Assembly (NCBI RefSeq): GCF_023276435.1
Contig: NZ_JALLPO010000007.1
Coordinates: forward strand, 1-64,000
DNA: 64,000 nt
Source of the DNA: Sphaerisporangium perillae
GTDB taxonomy: Bacteria; Actinomycetota; Actinomycetes; Streptosporangiales; Streptosporangiaceae
Direction of reading: 5' to 3'
Position numbers and translations under genes: made by a program. Under the pieces are notes generated by a model. That model was not told the DNA's origin, made no database searches, and saw nothing but the letters and a program-made list of their open reading frames with translations. The stretch's first letter is position 1. Every line of letters starts with the position of its first letter. Below are positions 41,522-49,033 of this stretch, piece after piece.

Positions 41522-43416
41522 GGCACGGCCGTATCGTGGCGTCCGGCCCAGATCGCGACCACCGTCCGGTCGTCGTCGAAGGTGGAGAGGCGGAAGTCGA
41601 CCTCCCGGACGAAGTCCACCAGGCTCGGCGGCGTGCGCCAGGTCTGGGACAGCCGCTGGGCCAGCGGGGTCCGGCCGCCCGCGACGCCCGCGGCGAAGCC
41701 GTCGCTGCTGAGCACCAGCAGGTCACCCGCGCGCCACGAGAACACCTGGACCTGGATGTCGGCGAGGTCGCCCGGGATCGCCGCCGTCACGTTGTCGCCG
41801 CCCCCTCCCCCGCCCGCCAACGCCTGCCACTGGCCGCCGGTGACGAGGATGGCTGGGGAGTCGCCGACGGCGGCGCACACGGCTTGCCCCTCTCCCTCCG
41901 AAGGGAGGACGGCCACGGTCAGAGTGGTCCCGGGCCGTGCGGAAGGGGCGCGTTCGGTATTGGTGCCCGGCCGCGGCGAGCCCAGGGACTCGGTGGTCCG
42001 CCGGACCGTGTCGGACACGCAGGCGAACACAGATTTCCAGTCCCAGCTCTGCGGGCGTTCACCGGACCGCAACGCGGAGTCGATCCCGTCCAGCGCGGCC
42101 CTGACAGCGACCGTGGACGCGATCTCCGCGTGGCGCGCGCTGCCCAGGCCGTCGGCCACGACCGCGATGACCCACCGCTCGTCGCTGCTGAGCCGCACGC
42201 CGTACGCGTCCTGCCGGGTCTCGCCGCGGAAACTGTGCGTGCGGCCCCGTACCGTGGCGGCGCGCACTGTCGTGCCCTTGACCAGGCCTCCGTCGAGCGC
42301 AAGCCCGGCATCGGCCGAGGTGGTGCTCCAGGGCAGGTGCACGGCGATCCGCCTGGGCTCGGGACCGACGACCACGCGGGTGTCCTGCGTGGCAGCGGAC
42401 TGCGGCGCATCGGGTGTCGCCACGTGCGGCTGCCTCCCCCCACGCACGGCGGTCGTCGCGGGACGCCAGCCGAGGAGGTAGAGCGCGGTGAACGCCGCCG
42501 CCCCGCCCAGCAACAGGGCCAGGATCATCTGTGCCAGAGGGAACCCGGACGACGTCGACACGTTGTCGCCCGCCCAGTCCCTCGCCACGTCGGCCGGCCT
42601 CTTCCCGTTGTTCTTCACCTCGGTGAGCAGACGGTCGACGACCTGCGGGGTGAGCGCGTCCGTCACCTCCTGGAGCACCCGCTCGGCCTCCGGGTCCCCC
42701 TTGGCGACCTGGTCGCTGGCGAACACGCTCAGCGTCCGGGGGGGCAGGATATTGTCCGGGTCTTCGAGCGGGACGAGGTTTCCCTTCTTCGAGCCGGCTG
42801 GGACGATCGCGCCTCCCGTGAAACCGGACCGTGTCAGGGCGGCGTCGAAGGCGGCCTGGTCGGCCTGATTGCTGACGGCGAGTCCCCGGTCGGTCAGCGC
42901 CCGGTTGAACACGCCGAACTCTGGCGGGACCAGGACAGTGACGCGGGCCGTGTTGTTCTGGTACTTCTGCGCGAATTCGGCGATCGTCCGGACGTCCCGC
43001 TGCAGCGAGGGGGACACGGCGAGCACCGCGCGGCTCTGGATCGCCGTCCTGCTCACGAGTGTGTGCCCGGGGAGGGCGGTGAGGAGTCGCTGGTCGTCCG
43101 GCGTCGACGGGCCCGGCGACGCGGCCACGAGCACGTCGAGGTCGTAGTCGACGGCGACCCGTGCGTCGTCCGGCTGCTTCGCGTAGTCCGCGACCTCGGC
43201 CACCTTCTTGGCGACGCCGTCGAGGCCGGCCCGGTCGAGCGCGGCGGCGTAGATCTCGGCGACGAGCTGCTCACGCTCTCCCGCCCGCGCGTTGACGATG
43301 ATCTGCCGCCCCGAGTCGCCGGACCCGCTGCAGCCCGCGACGGCGAACCCGATGACGAGGGCGGCGACCGCGCTGGTACGGACCCGGCCCGGCGGGCCCA
43401 TCAGGAGCCTCCGCAC
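41518..43416 (-). CDS. solute-binding lipoprotein-PP2C phosphatase transmembrane fusion
   Basis: This 632-residue protein has three parts. A signal peptide with lipobox V-A-G-C near residue 29 leads to an OpuAC-like periplasmic-binding domain (about 35-290). One membrane helix follows (about 297-320). A cytoplasmic PP2C domain (about 385-630) has metal-binding motifs R-Q-D-A-Y, V-V-A-D-G-L-G-S, V-G-D-S-P, L-S-S-D-G-F and D-D-R-T-V-V-A. It therefore reads as a receptor phosphatase in which an external osmolyte-like ligand could tune dephosphorylation. Both a lipobox and a transmembrane helix are present. The 5' end overlaps the VWA gene by 16 bases; a start at 43401 would remove five residues and nearly all the overlap. 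Confidence 0.75.
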   Translation of the reverse strand: MRRLLMGPPGRVRTSAVAALVIGFAVAGCSGSGDSGRQIIVNARAGEREQLVAEIYAAALDRAGLDGVAKKVAEVADYAKQPDDARVAVDYDLDVLVAASPGPSTPDDQRLLTALPGHTLVSRTAIQSRAVLAVSPSLQRDVRTIAEFAQKYQNNTARVTVLVPPEFGVFNRALTDRGLAVSNQADQAAFDAALTRSGFTGGAIVPAGSKKGNLVPLEDPDNILPPRTLSVFASDQVAKGDPEAERVLQEVTDALTPQVVDRLLTEVKNNGKRPADVARDWAGDNVSTSSGFPLAQMILALLLGGAAAFTALYLLGWRPATTAVRGGRQPHVATPDAPQSAATQDTRVVVGPEPRRIAVHLPWSTTSADAGLALDGGLVKGTTVRAATVRGRTHSFRGETRQDAYGVRLSSDERWVIAVVADGLGSARHAEIASTVAVRAALDGIDSALRSGERPQSWDWKSVFACVSDTVRRTTESLGSPRPGTNTERAPSARPGTTLTVAVLPSEGEGQAVCAAVGDSPAILVTGGQWQALAGGGGGGDNVTAAIPGDLADIQVQVFSWRAGDLLVLSSDGFAAGVAGGRTPLAQRLSQTWRTPPSLVDFVREVDFRLSTFDDDRTVVAIWAGRHDTAVP

Positions 43417-44138
43417 GGGAGCCGGCGCATGCCGGCCGGAATCGGGATCACGAAGTCGGAATTCCTGATCGAGCTGCCGATGCTGTCCTGGACCGCCTGG
43501 GCTATCGCCGCCACCACCTTGACCGCCTGGATCGACTCGTCCGCGACGTACGCCAACGGGTTGTTCCGGAAGGACGTCGCCACCTGGCAGAGGGTCTGCT
43601 CGGTGACCTGGCCGAAGCCCATCGCCGTGATGTGCGGGCGGTGCGGGAACGCGGGGTCGGTCAGCCTGGCACGGGCGGGCAGCCAGACCTCGGCAGGCTG
43701 GCGGCCATTTCCGACGAAGGGCTCGCCGTCGGTGATGAAGAAGACCACCGGGGTCTTGAGCTGGTACTGCCCGGCCAGGCGGGCGCAGTCGGCCTGGATG
43801 AGCTGCCGCAGGGTCAGGAACACCTGCTCGTAATTGGTCTGACCACCCTTCGGCAGCGCGGGGATGTTGCTCGCGTCACAGGGCCGGGTGAGCGGGAGCA
43901 CCACGTCGGCCCTGTCATGGAAGGCCACGATGGACACGTGCGCGGCCTCGCTCACCCCCGGATCACCGGCCTCGAGCTGAAAGAGCAGCTCCCCGACACA
44001 GTTGGAAAGGATGTCGAACGGAGTCTGCCTGCCGTCCTCGCGGGGGGCGTGCATCGAGTGGGACACGTCGCACGTGATGTAGAAGGGAAATGCCCTCGGA
44101 AGGGCATAATTGTAGGCAGGCTCCGGAGAATGCGACAC
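43401..44138 (-). CDS. VWA-domain protein (TerY-like)
   Basis: This 245-residue cytoplasmic von Willebrand factor A protein has MIDAS motif D-V-S-H-S near residue 23 and a F-I-T-D-G-E-P segment. It also has G-Q-T-N-Y at the position of the MIDAS threonine. The domain fills residues 15-215, typical of TerY-type proteins. GTG 44138 has GAGGAG about ten bases upstream and gives S-H-S-P-E-P. It is placed immediately before PP2C and kinase genes. In described triads the VWA protein is a scaffold and kinase/phosphatase substrate. Confidence 0.8.
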   Translation of the reverse strand: MSHSPEPAYNYALPRAFPFYITCDVSHSMHAPREDGRQTPFDILSNCVGELLFQLEAGDPGVSEAAHVSIVAFHDRADVVLPLTRPCDASNIPALPKGGQTNYEQVFLTLRQLIQADCARLAGQYQLKTPVVFFITDGEPFVGNGRQPAEVWLPARARLTDPAFPHRPHITAMGFGQVTEQTLCQVATSFRNNPLAYVADESIQAVKVVAAIAQAVQDSIGSSIRNSDFVIPIPAGMRRLPCGGS

Positions 44139-44212
44139 GGCGACTACTCTCCTCAAGATCGCTGACGCGGACGGCCCGAGGCACGCGATATGGGCCCCCA
44201 GAGCGGACCCCC

Positions 44213-44551
44213 TCACCCCATTAGATACGTCGCGAAGGCCCCAGCATTACTCATTTTCGGGAATTCATAGCCGCGGCACGGTGCCAGACTCTGACAACGC
44301 CGGTCTGCAGGGTCGGGAGCCGGCGCGGTTCGTCGTTTTTCATCGATGATCCACTCCAGGTCGAGCACCGGGCCAGGGCGCACACCAGGACCGAACCGGA
44401 GCAGAAACGAGCGGAACTCCCGAGGCAGAGGCGCACCGATCACTTCTTCAAGCGCGCTGACCTCGGCTGCCGGTAGAGCCATAATCGTCGAGGAATCGGC
44501 GATCTGGGCGAGTTCTTCACCCAGCGCATCCAAGCTGATCTTTGATCGCAT
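44213..44551 (-). CDS. SMI1/KNR4 (SUKH)-family protein
   Basis: This 112-residue SUKH-fold protein has the core L-P-A-A-E-V-S-A-L-E-E-V-I-G-A-P-L-P-R-E-F-R-S-F-L-L-R-F-G. SUKH proteins are mostly immunity proteins against polymorphic toxins. ATG 44551 follows GAGGAAAG. It is upstream of the VWA gene on the same strand with a 74-base gap. It may therefore be the first gene of the signalling operon or a stray immunity gene at the edge of the neighbouring mobile-element graveyard. Confidence 0.75.
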   Translation of the reverse strand: MRSKISLDALGEELAQIADSSTIMALPAAEVSALEEVIGAPLPREFRSFLLRFGPGVRPGPVLDLEWIIDEKRRTAPAPDPADRRCQSLAPCRGYEFPKMSNAGAFATYLMG

Positions 44552-44592
44552 GATCTTTCCTCGGTACTCCCACGCCGGGTCAGAATAGCGAT

Positions 44593-44739
44593 CTAGAACG
44601 CGAAGGGATTCGCCAGTCCACTGGCCAGACCCTCTTCGCCGACGAGGTCTATGCCGTCCCACGCCAGCCCAAGCACCTCACCGCGCCGCAGGCCGAGCAC
44701 GAGGATCAGCACATAAGCCGCGTAGAGCGGATCATCTTC
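44593..44739 (-). pseudogene. tyrosine integrase fragment A
   Basis: About 48 codons match the start of a phage-type integrase catalytic domain: [25 protein letters not shown]. The R-R-G-E arginine is the first catalytic residue. The frame ends shortly after, and everything upstream is replaced by a tRNA-like sequence. Both flanks being lost marks it as a relic. Confidence 0.8.
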
Positions 44740-44741
44740 CG

Positions 44742-44773
44742 CTCTCAGAAGGTTAGGGTTCGAGTCCCCCTCC
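44742..44773 (+). repeat. tRNA 3'-half-like fragment
   Basis: CTCAGAAGGTTAGGG then TTCGAGTCCCC reads as the end of an anticodon arm plus T-arm, similar to tRNA-Arg(ACG) at 38295. No 5' half exists. It directly adjoins integrase fragment A, as expected for an old attachment site. Confidence 0.55.
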
Positions 44774-44880
44774 CCGACGCCGAACTCCACCTCTTCGACA
44801 CCGGCCACTTCGCGCTGGAGGAAAACCTCCCCGAAATCGCCCGACTCATCGCCGACTTCCTCGACCGCACCTGGACATGA
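44773..44880 (+). pseudogene. 3' fragment of alpha/beta-hydrolase gene
   Basis: The plus strand encodes 35 codons plus TGA ending [21 protein letters not shown]. This is the C-terminal catalytic-His segment (D-T-G-H-F) of alpha/beta hydrolases. The rest of the gene is absent and the fragment starts at the tRNA-like sequence. Confidence 0.7.
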
Positions 44881-45420
44881 CCAGCACACCACCGGGTAAC
44901 TGGGCACGTTCGCTCGTACCCGGCTGAGCACATGGATCAGCACACCGACAGCTGTCGCGTCACAACGAGATCGCGCGGTAGCTCAGCGCCGCATCGATGA
45001 TCTTTTCGGCGGGAGCGTCCTTCGAGCACAACACCTACTTCCTCGACATCGCCGCGCTGCGGGGGCAGGTACCCGGCCGTGCGGTGGCACAGCTTCGCCG
45101 AGTGGGCCCAAACAATCGACGGGGACCGCCTGCTCGACAACTGACACATCCGCCGGCGTGACTGCCCAGCCCGGGTGGTCACGCAGGCGGACGTGGCCCG
45201 ACCAGGAGCACAAGTCGGACACGCCGCTCGGGATGAGGAACGCGAGCCTGAAACGTAACATAACGGATTAAAGTGCAGAACTCGGGCATTAGTGAGGATT
45301 GTCACATCATGGGATGATTGGGACTAGAGGGAACGTAAGCATCGTTAACCCCTACGTAACACGCTGCACGCTCATTTCTGAAGCCACTGGGACAGCGTGC
45401 GTATCTAGGGGGATACGACC
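44881..45420. other. intergenic, possible unrecognised relics
   Basis: No intact gene is seen. Around 45010-45140 the plus strand shows short coding-like pieces in two frames (S-F-E-H-N-T-Y-F-L-D-I, then W-A-Q-T-I-D-G-D-R-L-L-D-N before a stop). This suggests a further frameshifted remnant I cannot name. The last ~120 bases are less G+C-rich and should hold the promoter of the secreted-protein gene. Confidence 0.4.
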
Positions 45421-45864
45421 ATGAGTAAGATCACACGGAGTAGCCTGGCAACGGCGGCCGCCACCCTGGCGGTCGCGGGCGGCATCATCTTCACCACGGG
45501 GGGCGCCGCTTCGGCGGCCACATCAGACAGTGCCAGCCGTACCGTCACCGTCACCAAGGTCGTGCGACACAACACCGACACGCAGCGCTGGGACGGCAAG
45601 CGGTGGTGGACCCGCACCAACACCCACAGCTACTGGTACGGCTCCGACCACGGCGACCGCTACCGGTTCGACGGTCACCGCTTCGCCCGGTGGTTTGGCG
45701 GCAAGTGGAAGGTGGTGTCCTCCGACTACGCCCATCACCACGGTTTCGACCCACGCGACTTCGACGGTCAGTCCGGCCACGGTCAGTCGGGCCACGGTCA
45801 GTCCGGCCACGGTCAGTCCGGCCACGGTCAGTCTGACCAGAGTCAGTCCGGCCACCAGAACTAA
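45421..45864 (+). CDS. small secreted protein with GQSGH repeats
   Basis: The 147-residue protein has a signal peptide (about 1-33, cleavage after A-S-A). A Trp/Tyr/His/Arg-rich middle (R-W-D-G-K-R-W-W-T-R, H-S-Y-W-Y-G) follows. The C-terminal tail is six near-identical G-Q-S-G-H pentads. A strong AGGGGG Shine-Dalgarno precedes the ATG. I recognise no family. The His-rich tail could bind metals or act as an extracellular adhesive linker. Confidence 0.75.
   Translation: MSKITRSSLATAAATLAVAGGIIFTTGGAASAATSDSASRTVTVTKVVRHNTDTQRWDGKRWWTRTNTHSYWYGSDHGDRYRFDGHRFARWFGGKWKVVSSDYAHHHGFDPRDFDGQSGHGQSGHGQSGHGQSGHGQSDQSQSGHQN
45766..45855 (+). repeat. six 15-bp tandem repeats
   Basis: Units of GGTCAGTCCGGCCAC (first, third and fourth identical, the others with one to four changes) encode G-Q-S-G-H. 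Confidence 0.9.
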
Positions 45865-46009
45865 GGATTGAGGGCGGCCGGCTCGGTGTCCCGCTGGGCC
45901 GGCTCGTGCCTTGTGTGACCGTGTCTTCATGATCCGGGGGCTTAGATGAGGGCGTCGCTTCCGATGACGGGCGGAATCGAGAGACGTCGTGGCGGCGGGG
46001 CGGTCGCGC

Positions 46010-46405
46010 CCGGCTCGCCGCTGGGCGCCCTTCTCTCCCACGAAGACCAGGCCGTCATGCTCCGACTCGCTGAACCGCTGGAGATGCCAGGACAGGTCAC
46101 CGACGATGATCTGCGGCAGGGGGACGATCCAGGCGCCCGCATCCGACTTGGGCCGGCCGGTGACGAGCTTCCCCGTCCTCATCTCCGAGACCGACGCCTC
46201 GATCTTCGCCATCCGTGCCGTGAGGCGAGGTTGTAACGCCGGAGGGCGGCGAGTTCACCCCATCGCATACCGCCGAAAGTAGCCAGGAGCACCAGGGCGC
46301 GGAACCGGCGAGGCACAACATCGGCCAGCGCGAAAACCTCCGAGACGGTCAGCACGGGGCGTTCCTCGGGACGCTCTACCCCGGCGTTCTTGATCTCGAA
46401 CCGCT
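46010..46405 (-). pseudogene. tyrosine integrase fragment B, frameshifted
   Basis: Two frames together resemble an actinobacterial phage/AICE integrase. The first has R-P-V-L-T-V-S-E-V-F-A-L-A-D and F-G-G-M-R-W-G-E-L-A-A-L-R-R (first catalytic arginine). After a shift near 46215 the second has K-I-E-A-S-V-S-E-M-R-T-G-K-L-V-T-G-R-P-K-S and D-G-L-V-F-V-G-E-K-G. The C-terminal H-x-x-R and Tyr are missing, as is the N-terminal SAM-like domain. Confidence 0.8.
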
Positions 46406-46435
46406 CACCCGCGTTCTGCGGGTGGGTCGGCCGAC

Positions 46436-47086
46436 CTAAGGGCTGGTCGGCGGGGCGACGACCAACTCGGTGTCCGGGTCGTGGTCGATCTGCGGAGGGC
46501 CGGAGACGATCATGATGGCTCGCGCCCACGGCTGTTCTCGCAACATGAACGGCAGTTCCTCCAGCAGCCAGTTCGCCACGTGCTCCAGCTGCTCGGGGGA
46601 GTCACCGTCGCGGACGACCAACAAGCGCTCTTGCTCATCGAGGTCACCCTGCATCCACACCGAGGCGTCCAACCACGGGGCAAGCTCTTCGCGGATGATG
46701 CCGGTGCCCTCGACCCAGATGAAGTCGGCACCGGCGGGGATGGTGATCGATCCGGGCCGGTCGTGGGTGATCCAGGCATCAGGGCGGAAGTCCACCGCCT
46801 CACCCCGGTGCAGGGGTTGCAGGATGTTCTCGACGAGCACGGCGCCCCAGTCGAAGTAGGCGTGGTTCCAGGCGATGTCGTCGGTGTGCACGATGGCGGA
46901 GTTGGGCACCACCTTGCGTAGCCGCTCGGCCAGGGTCGTCTTGCCGGCGCCGCCCCGGCCGTCGATCGCGATCACCCGCGGACGTCCGGTGACGTCGGGT
47001 GATGCATCGCGCAGCTGCCGGACGGCGTCGAGCACGGTCACCACCCGCCAGCCAACGGCCTCGGTCTCGCCTGGATGTAGATGCAT
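46436..47086 (-). CDS. P-loop kinase, uridine-kinase-like
   Basis: This 216-residue protein has Walker A A-I-D-G-R-G-G-A-G-K-T-T-L-A near residue 35, then V-H-T-D-D-I-A-W and W-V-E-G-T-G-I-I-R. This is the layout of nucleoside or small-molecule kinases related to uridine kinase. MHLHPG (47086) is the preferred start. It sits in a block of integrase, GntR and methyltransferase relics, so it may be cargo of a decayed AICE. The substrate is unknown. Confidence 0.7.
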   Translation of the reverse strand: MHLHPGETEAVGWRVVTVLDAVRQLRDASPDVTGRPRVIAIDGRGGAGKTTLAERLRKVVPNSAIVHTDDIAWNHAYFDWGAVLVENILQPLHRGEAVDFRPDAWITHDRPGSITIPAGADFIWVEGTGIIREELAPWLDASVWMQGDLDEQERLLVVRDGDSPEQLEHVANWLLEELPFMLREQPWARAIMIVSGPPQIDHDPDTELVVAPPTSP

Positions 47087-47254
47087 CGACAACCTGTCTC
47101 CGGAGGTGAGGACAAAGATCAGCAGTTGAGCCGCTGCCGTCGACCAGTCACGCTGAACGATGTACAGCAACACCGCCTTACACGATCACACGCCACCAGC
47201 CCGTATCTACCGTCCGACCAGGCCGCGAGCTCGCCGACCTGGCAGCGCCGTTCA

Positions 47255-47735
47255 CTCGTAATGAGGTGATCAGTTGCGGCAGGTTCAGGCGGCGTCGCCC
47301 CCTCATAGGCCGCCGTCGCCGCCATCAGGTCCCGGTGCCGCTCCGCATGCGAGATCACCAGGTACGACCCCGGGGCCATCGCCTTGACCAGCGTGGCGAC
47401 GATCCCATACGGATAATCCTCATCCGGGATGAAATGCAGGATCGCGCACAGCACCGCCACCGGCTTGGAGAAGTCGATCACACCCCGCACGTGCGGTTCA
47501 CTCAAAGATGGTCCATGGCTCGCGCAGGTCGCCGGCCATCACGTGCGTGTCGGCCAGGAGCGCCCGGGCGTGCACCAACACGAGCGGGTCATTGTCGACG
47601 TACACGACGCGAGCCCGCGGGTCTGTGCGCTGGGCCACCTGGTGGACGTTCTCTTGCGTCGGCAGCCCGGTTCCGATGTCGAGGAACTGCCAGATGCCGC
47701 ACTCGCCGGCCAGGTACCGCACCGCCCGACATGGC
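47255..47735 (-). pseudogene. DUF574 SAM-dependent methyltransferase, broken
   Basis: One frame gives F-L-D-I-G-T-G-L-P-T-Q-E-N-V-H-Q-V-A and V-Y-V-D-N-D-P-L-V-L-V-H-A-R-A, the SAM-binding signature of the actinobacterial DUF574 family. An extra base near 47505 shifts the frame, after which S-E-P-H-V-R-G-V-I-D-F-S-K-P-V-A-V-L and S-Y-L-V-I-S-H-A continue. The N-terminal ~60 residues and the C-terminal third are missing. The truncated 5' end abuts the divergent GntR gene. Confidence 0.8.
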
Positions 47736-47752
47736 TTCCTACGGTTGCCGTC

Positions 47753-48010
47753 ATGGTCGAGCTGAAGCCGAATCAGCCCAGGTGGCGCCAGGTCCACGCG
47801 ATCATGCGCGAGCGCATCCGCACCGGCCAGTACAAGCCGGGCGAGCGCATCCCCTCACTCATCGCCATCGTGGAAGAGTTCGGCATCGCCAACGCCACCG
47901 CCCAGAAGGTCATGCGCGCTCTCCGAGCAGACGGCCTCATCCACACCGAGTCCGGCATGGGCTCCTTCGTCACCGAGCCAGACGAACGTGAGGTGCTTGA
48001 GCCCCAGTAA
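47753..48010 (+). CDS. short GntR-family regulator (KorSA-like)
   Basis: The 85-residue protein is a GntR winged helix with only a short tail: R-I-R-T-G-Q-Y-K-P-G-E-R-I-P-S, then N-A-T-A-Q-K-V-M-R-A-L-R-A-D-G-L-I and G-S-F-V. No effector domain follows. Such short GntR proteins regulate actinobacterial integrative elements (KorSA of pSAM2). That fits the adjacent integrase relics, though many are chromosomal. Confidence 0.75.
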   Translation: MVELKPNQPRWRQVHAIMRERIRTGQYKPGERIPSLIAIVEEFGIANATAQKVMRALRADGLIHTESGMGSFVTEPDEREVLEPQ

Positions 48011-48123
48011 ACCGCCAGTAGGACAGCCATCCGTCCGGCGCGTCCACCACCGCCCGGGGCTGTTGCGAAAGTGGATCAAGGGGCTCGTTTGGCGGCTGGC
48101 ATGGGTCATGTGATGCTGCCGCT

Positions 48124-48624
48124 ATGACTGATCAATGCGAGGTTGTCATCGTCCGCTGGCCAGGTCAGAACCCTTCCACTGAAGACGGGCTGGCCGGGTT
48201 GTTGGCGGCCTACCATCTGCGGACGGAGGCCGAGAAGGGCGAGGCCGTTGCCGATGTGGACGGGTTGCCGGACCGCTACCGGGCGGAAATCTTGGACCCG
48301 CACACCGCGTTCGTCGACGATGTCGTGCTGGTGGCCCTAAGCGGGGACACCGCCGTGGGCTGCCTGGTGGTGACCGCCTCCGTCGGCGGGCGGTCAGAGG
48401 TCAAGAGGCTCTGGACGGACCCGGCATTCCGGAGCCGAGGCATCGCGTCCGGGCTGCTCAGCGCCGCACTTGCGCATTCTGCGGAAAGCGGCGTCAGCGC
48501 CGTACAGCTGTCGGTGTGGAAATGGCGGGCAGGTGCGATTGCCCTGTACGAACGGCTCGGCTTCACCGTCACCGAGTCATGGGACGAGCGGGATCAACTG
48601 GTGTGCATGGAGCGCGCTGTGTGA
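48124..48624 (+). CDS. GNAT-family N-acetyltransferase
   Basis: This 166-residue acetyl-CoA-dependent transferase has the pyrophosphate-binding motif A visible as R-L-W-T-D-P-A-F-R-S-R-G-I-A-S-G-L-L. The C-terminal motif B is A-I-A-L-Y-E-R-L-G-F. It lies just before an IS5-type relic, four bases from its stop codon. The acceptor substrate cannot be inferred. Confidence 0.88.
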   Translation: MTDQCEVVIVRWPGQNPSTEDGLAGLLAAYHLRTEAEKGEAVADVDGLPDRYRAEILDPHTAFVDDVVLVALSGDTAVGCLVVTASVGGRSEVKRLWTDPAFRSRGIASGLLSAALAHSAESGVSAVQLSVWKWRAGAIALYERLGFTVTESWDERDQLVCMERAV

Positions 48625-48628
48625 GTGG

Positions 48629-48890
48629 TCACAGCCACTCGTTGATGGCTGCGACCAGCACGGTTGCCTCGTAGCGGACGGCTAGCTTGTCGTGCCTGGT
48701 GGCCACAGCCCGGTGGCGTTTGAGGCGATTGATCCCGCACTCCACCGCGTGGCATTCCTTGTAGTCGGTCTTGTCGAACTTCGGCGGCCGGCCGCCGCGG
48801 GAGCCGCGTTTCCTGCGATTGTGGACCTGGTCGGCCTTCTCCGGGATCGTGCAGTAGATTCCGCGCCTGCGCAGCTAGGCGCGGTTCGCG
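48629..48890 (-). pseudogene. IS5-family transposase 3' relic
   Basis: The minus strand reads [16 protein letters not shown], then G-G-R-P-P-K-F-D and [21 protein letters not shown]. This is the C-terminal DDE region of IS5/IS1031-type transposases (E-x-x-x-N-x-L-K). A TAG interrupts the frame just before L-R-R-R and no N-terminal part or terminal inverted repeat is seen. Confidence 0.8.
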
Positions 48891-48904
48891 CCCGGCGTGA
48901 CGGC

Positions 48905-49033
48905 TCAGGGGGTGGGGCCGGAACCGCTGGGGGCGAGCAAGATGATGACTGTCAGGAACAGGATCCAGGCGATGGTTGCGGCCAGCAAGAGCCTGCTGGG
49001 AGAGAGCCTGCGGCGGAAGGGGTTCGGGGTCAT
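48905..49033 (-). CDS. 42-residue single-span membrane peptide coupled to corA
   Basis: ATG 49033 overlaps the corA stop codon (TGATG), giving translational coupling. The peptide has a basic N-terminus (F-R-R-R-L-S-P-S-R), one strong hydrophobic helix (about 15-34) and a short Pro/Gly/Ser tail. There are no homologs I can name. The placement suggests a small accessory subunit or regulator of the CorA channel. Confidence 0.6.
   Translation of the reverse strand: MTPNPFRRRLSPSRLLLAATIAWILFLTVIILLAPSGSGPTP

Noticed and set aside
41536-43833. 765-codon plus-strand frame opposite the PP2C fusion
   Set aside because: The minus strand carries clear OpuAC, TM and PP2C motifs with overlapping neighbours; the plus frame is a shadow.
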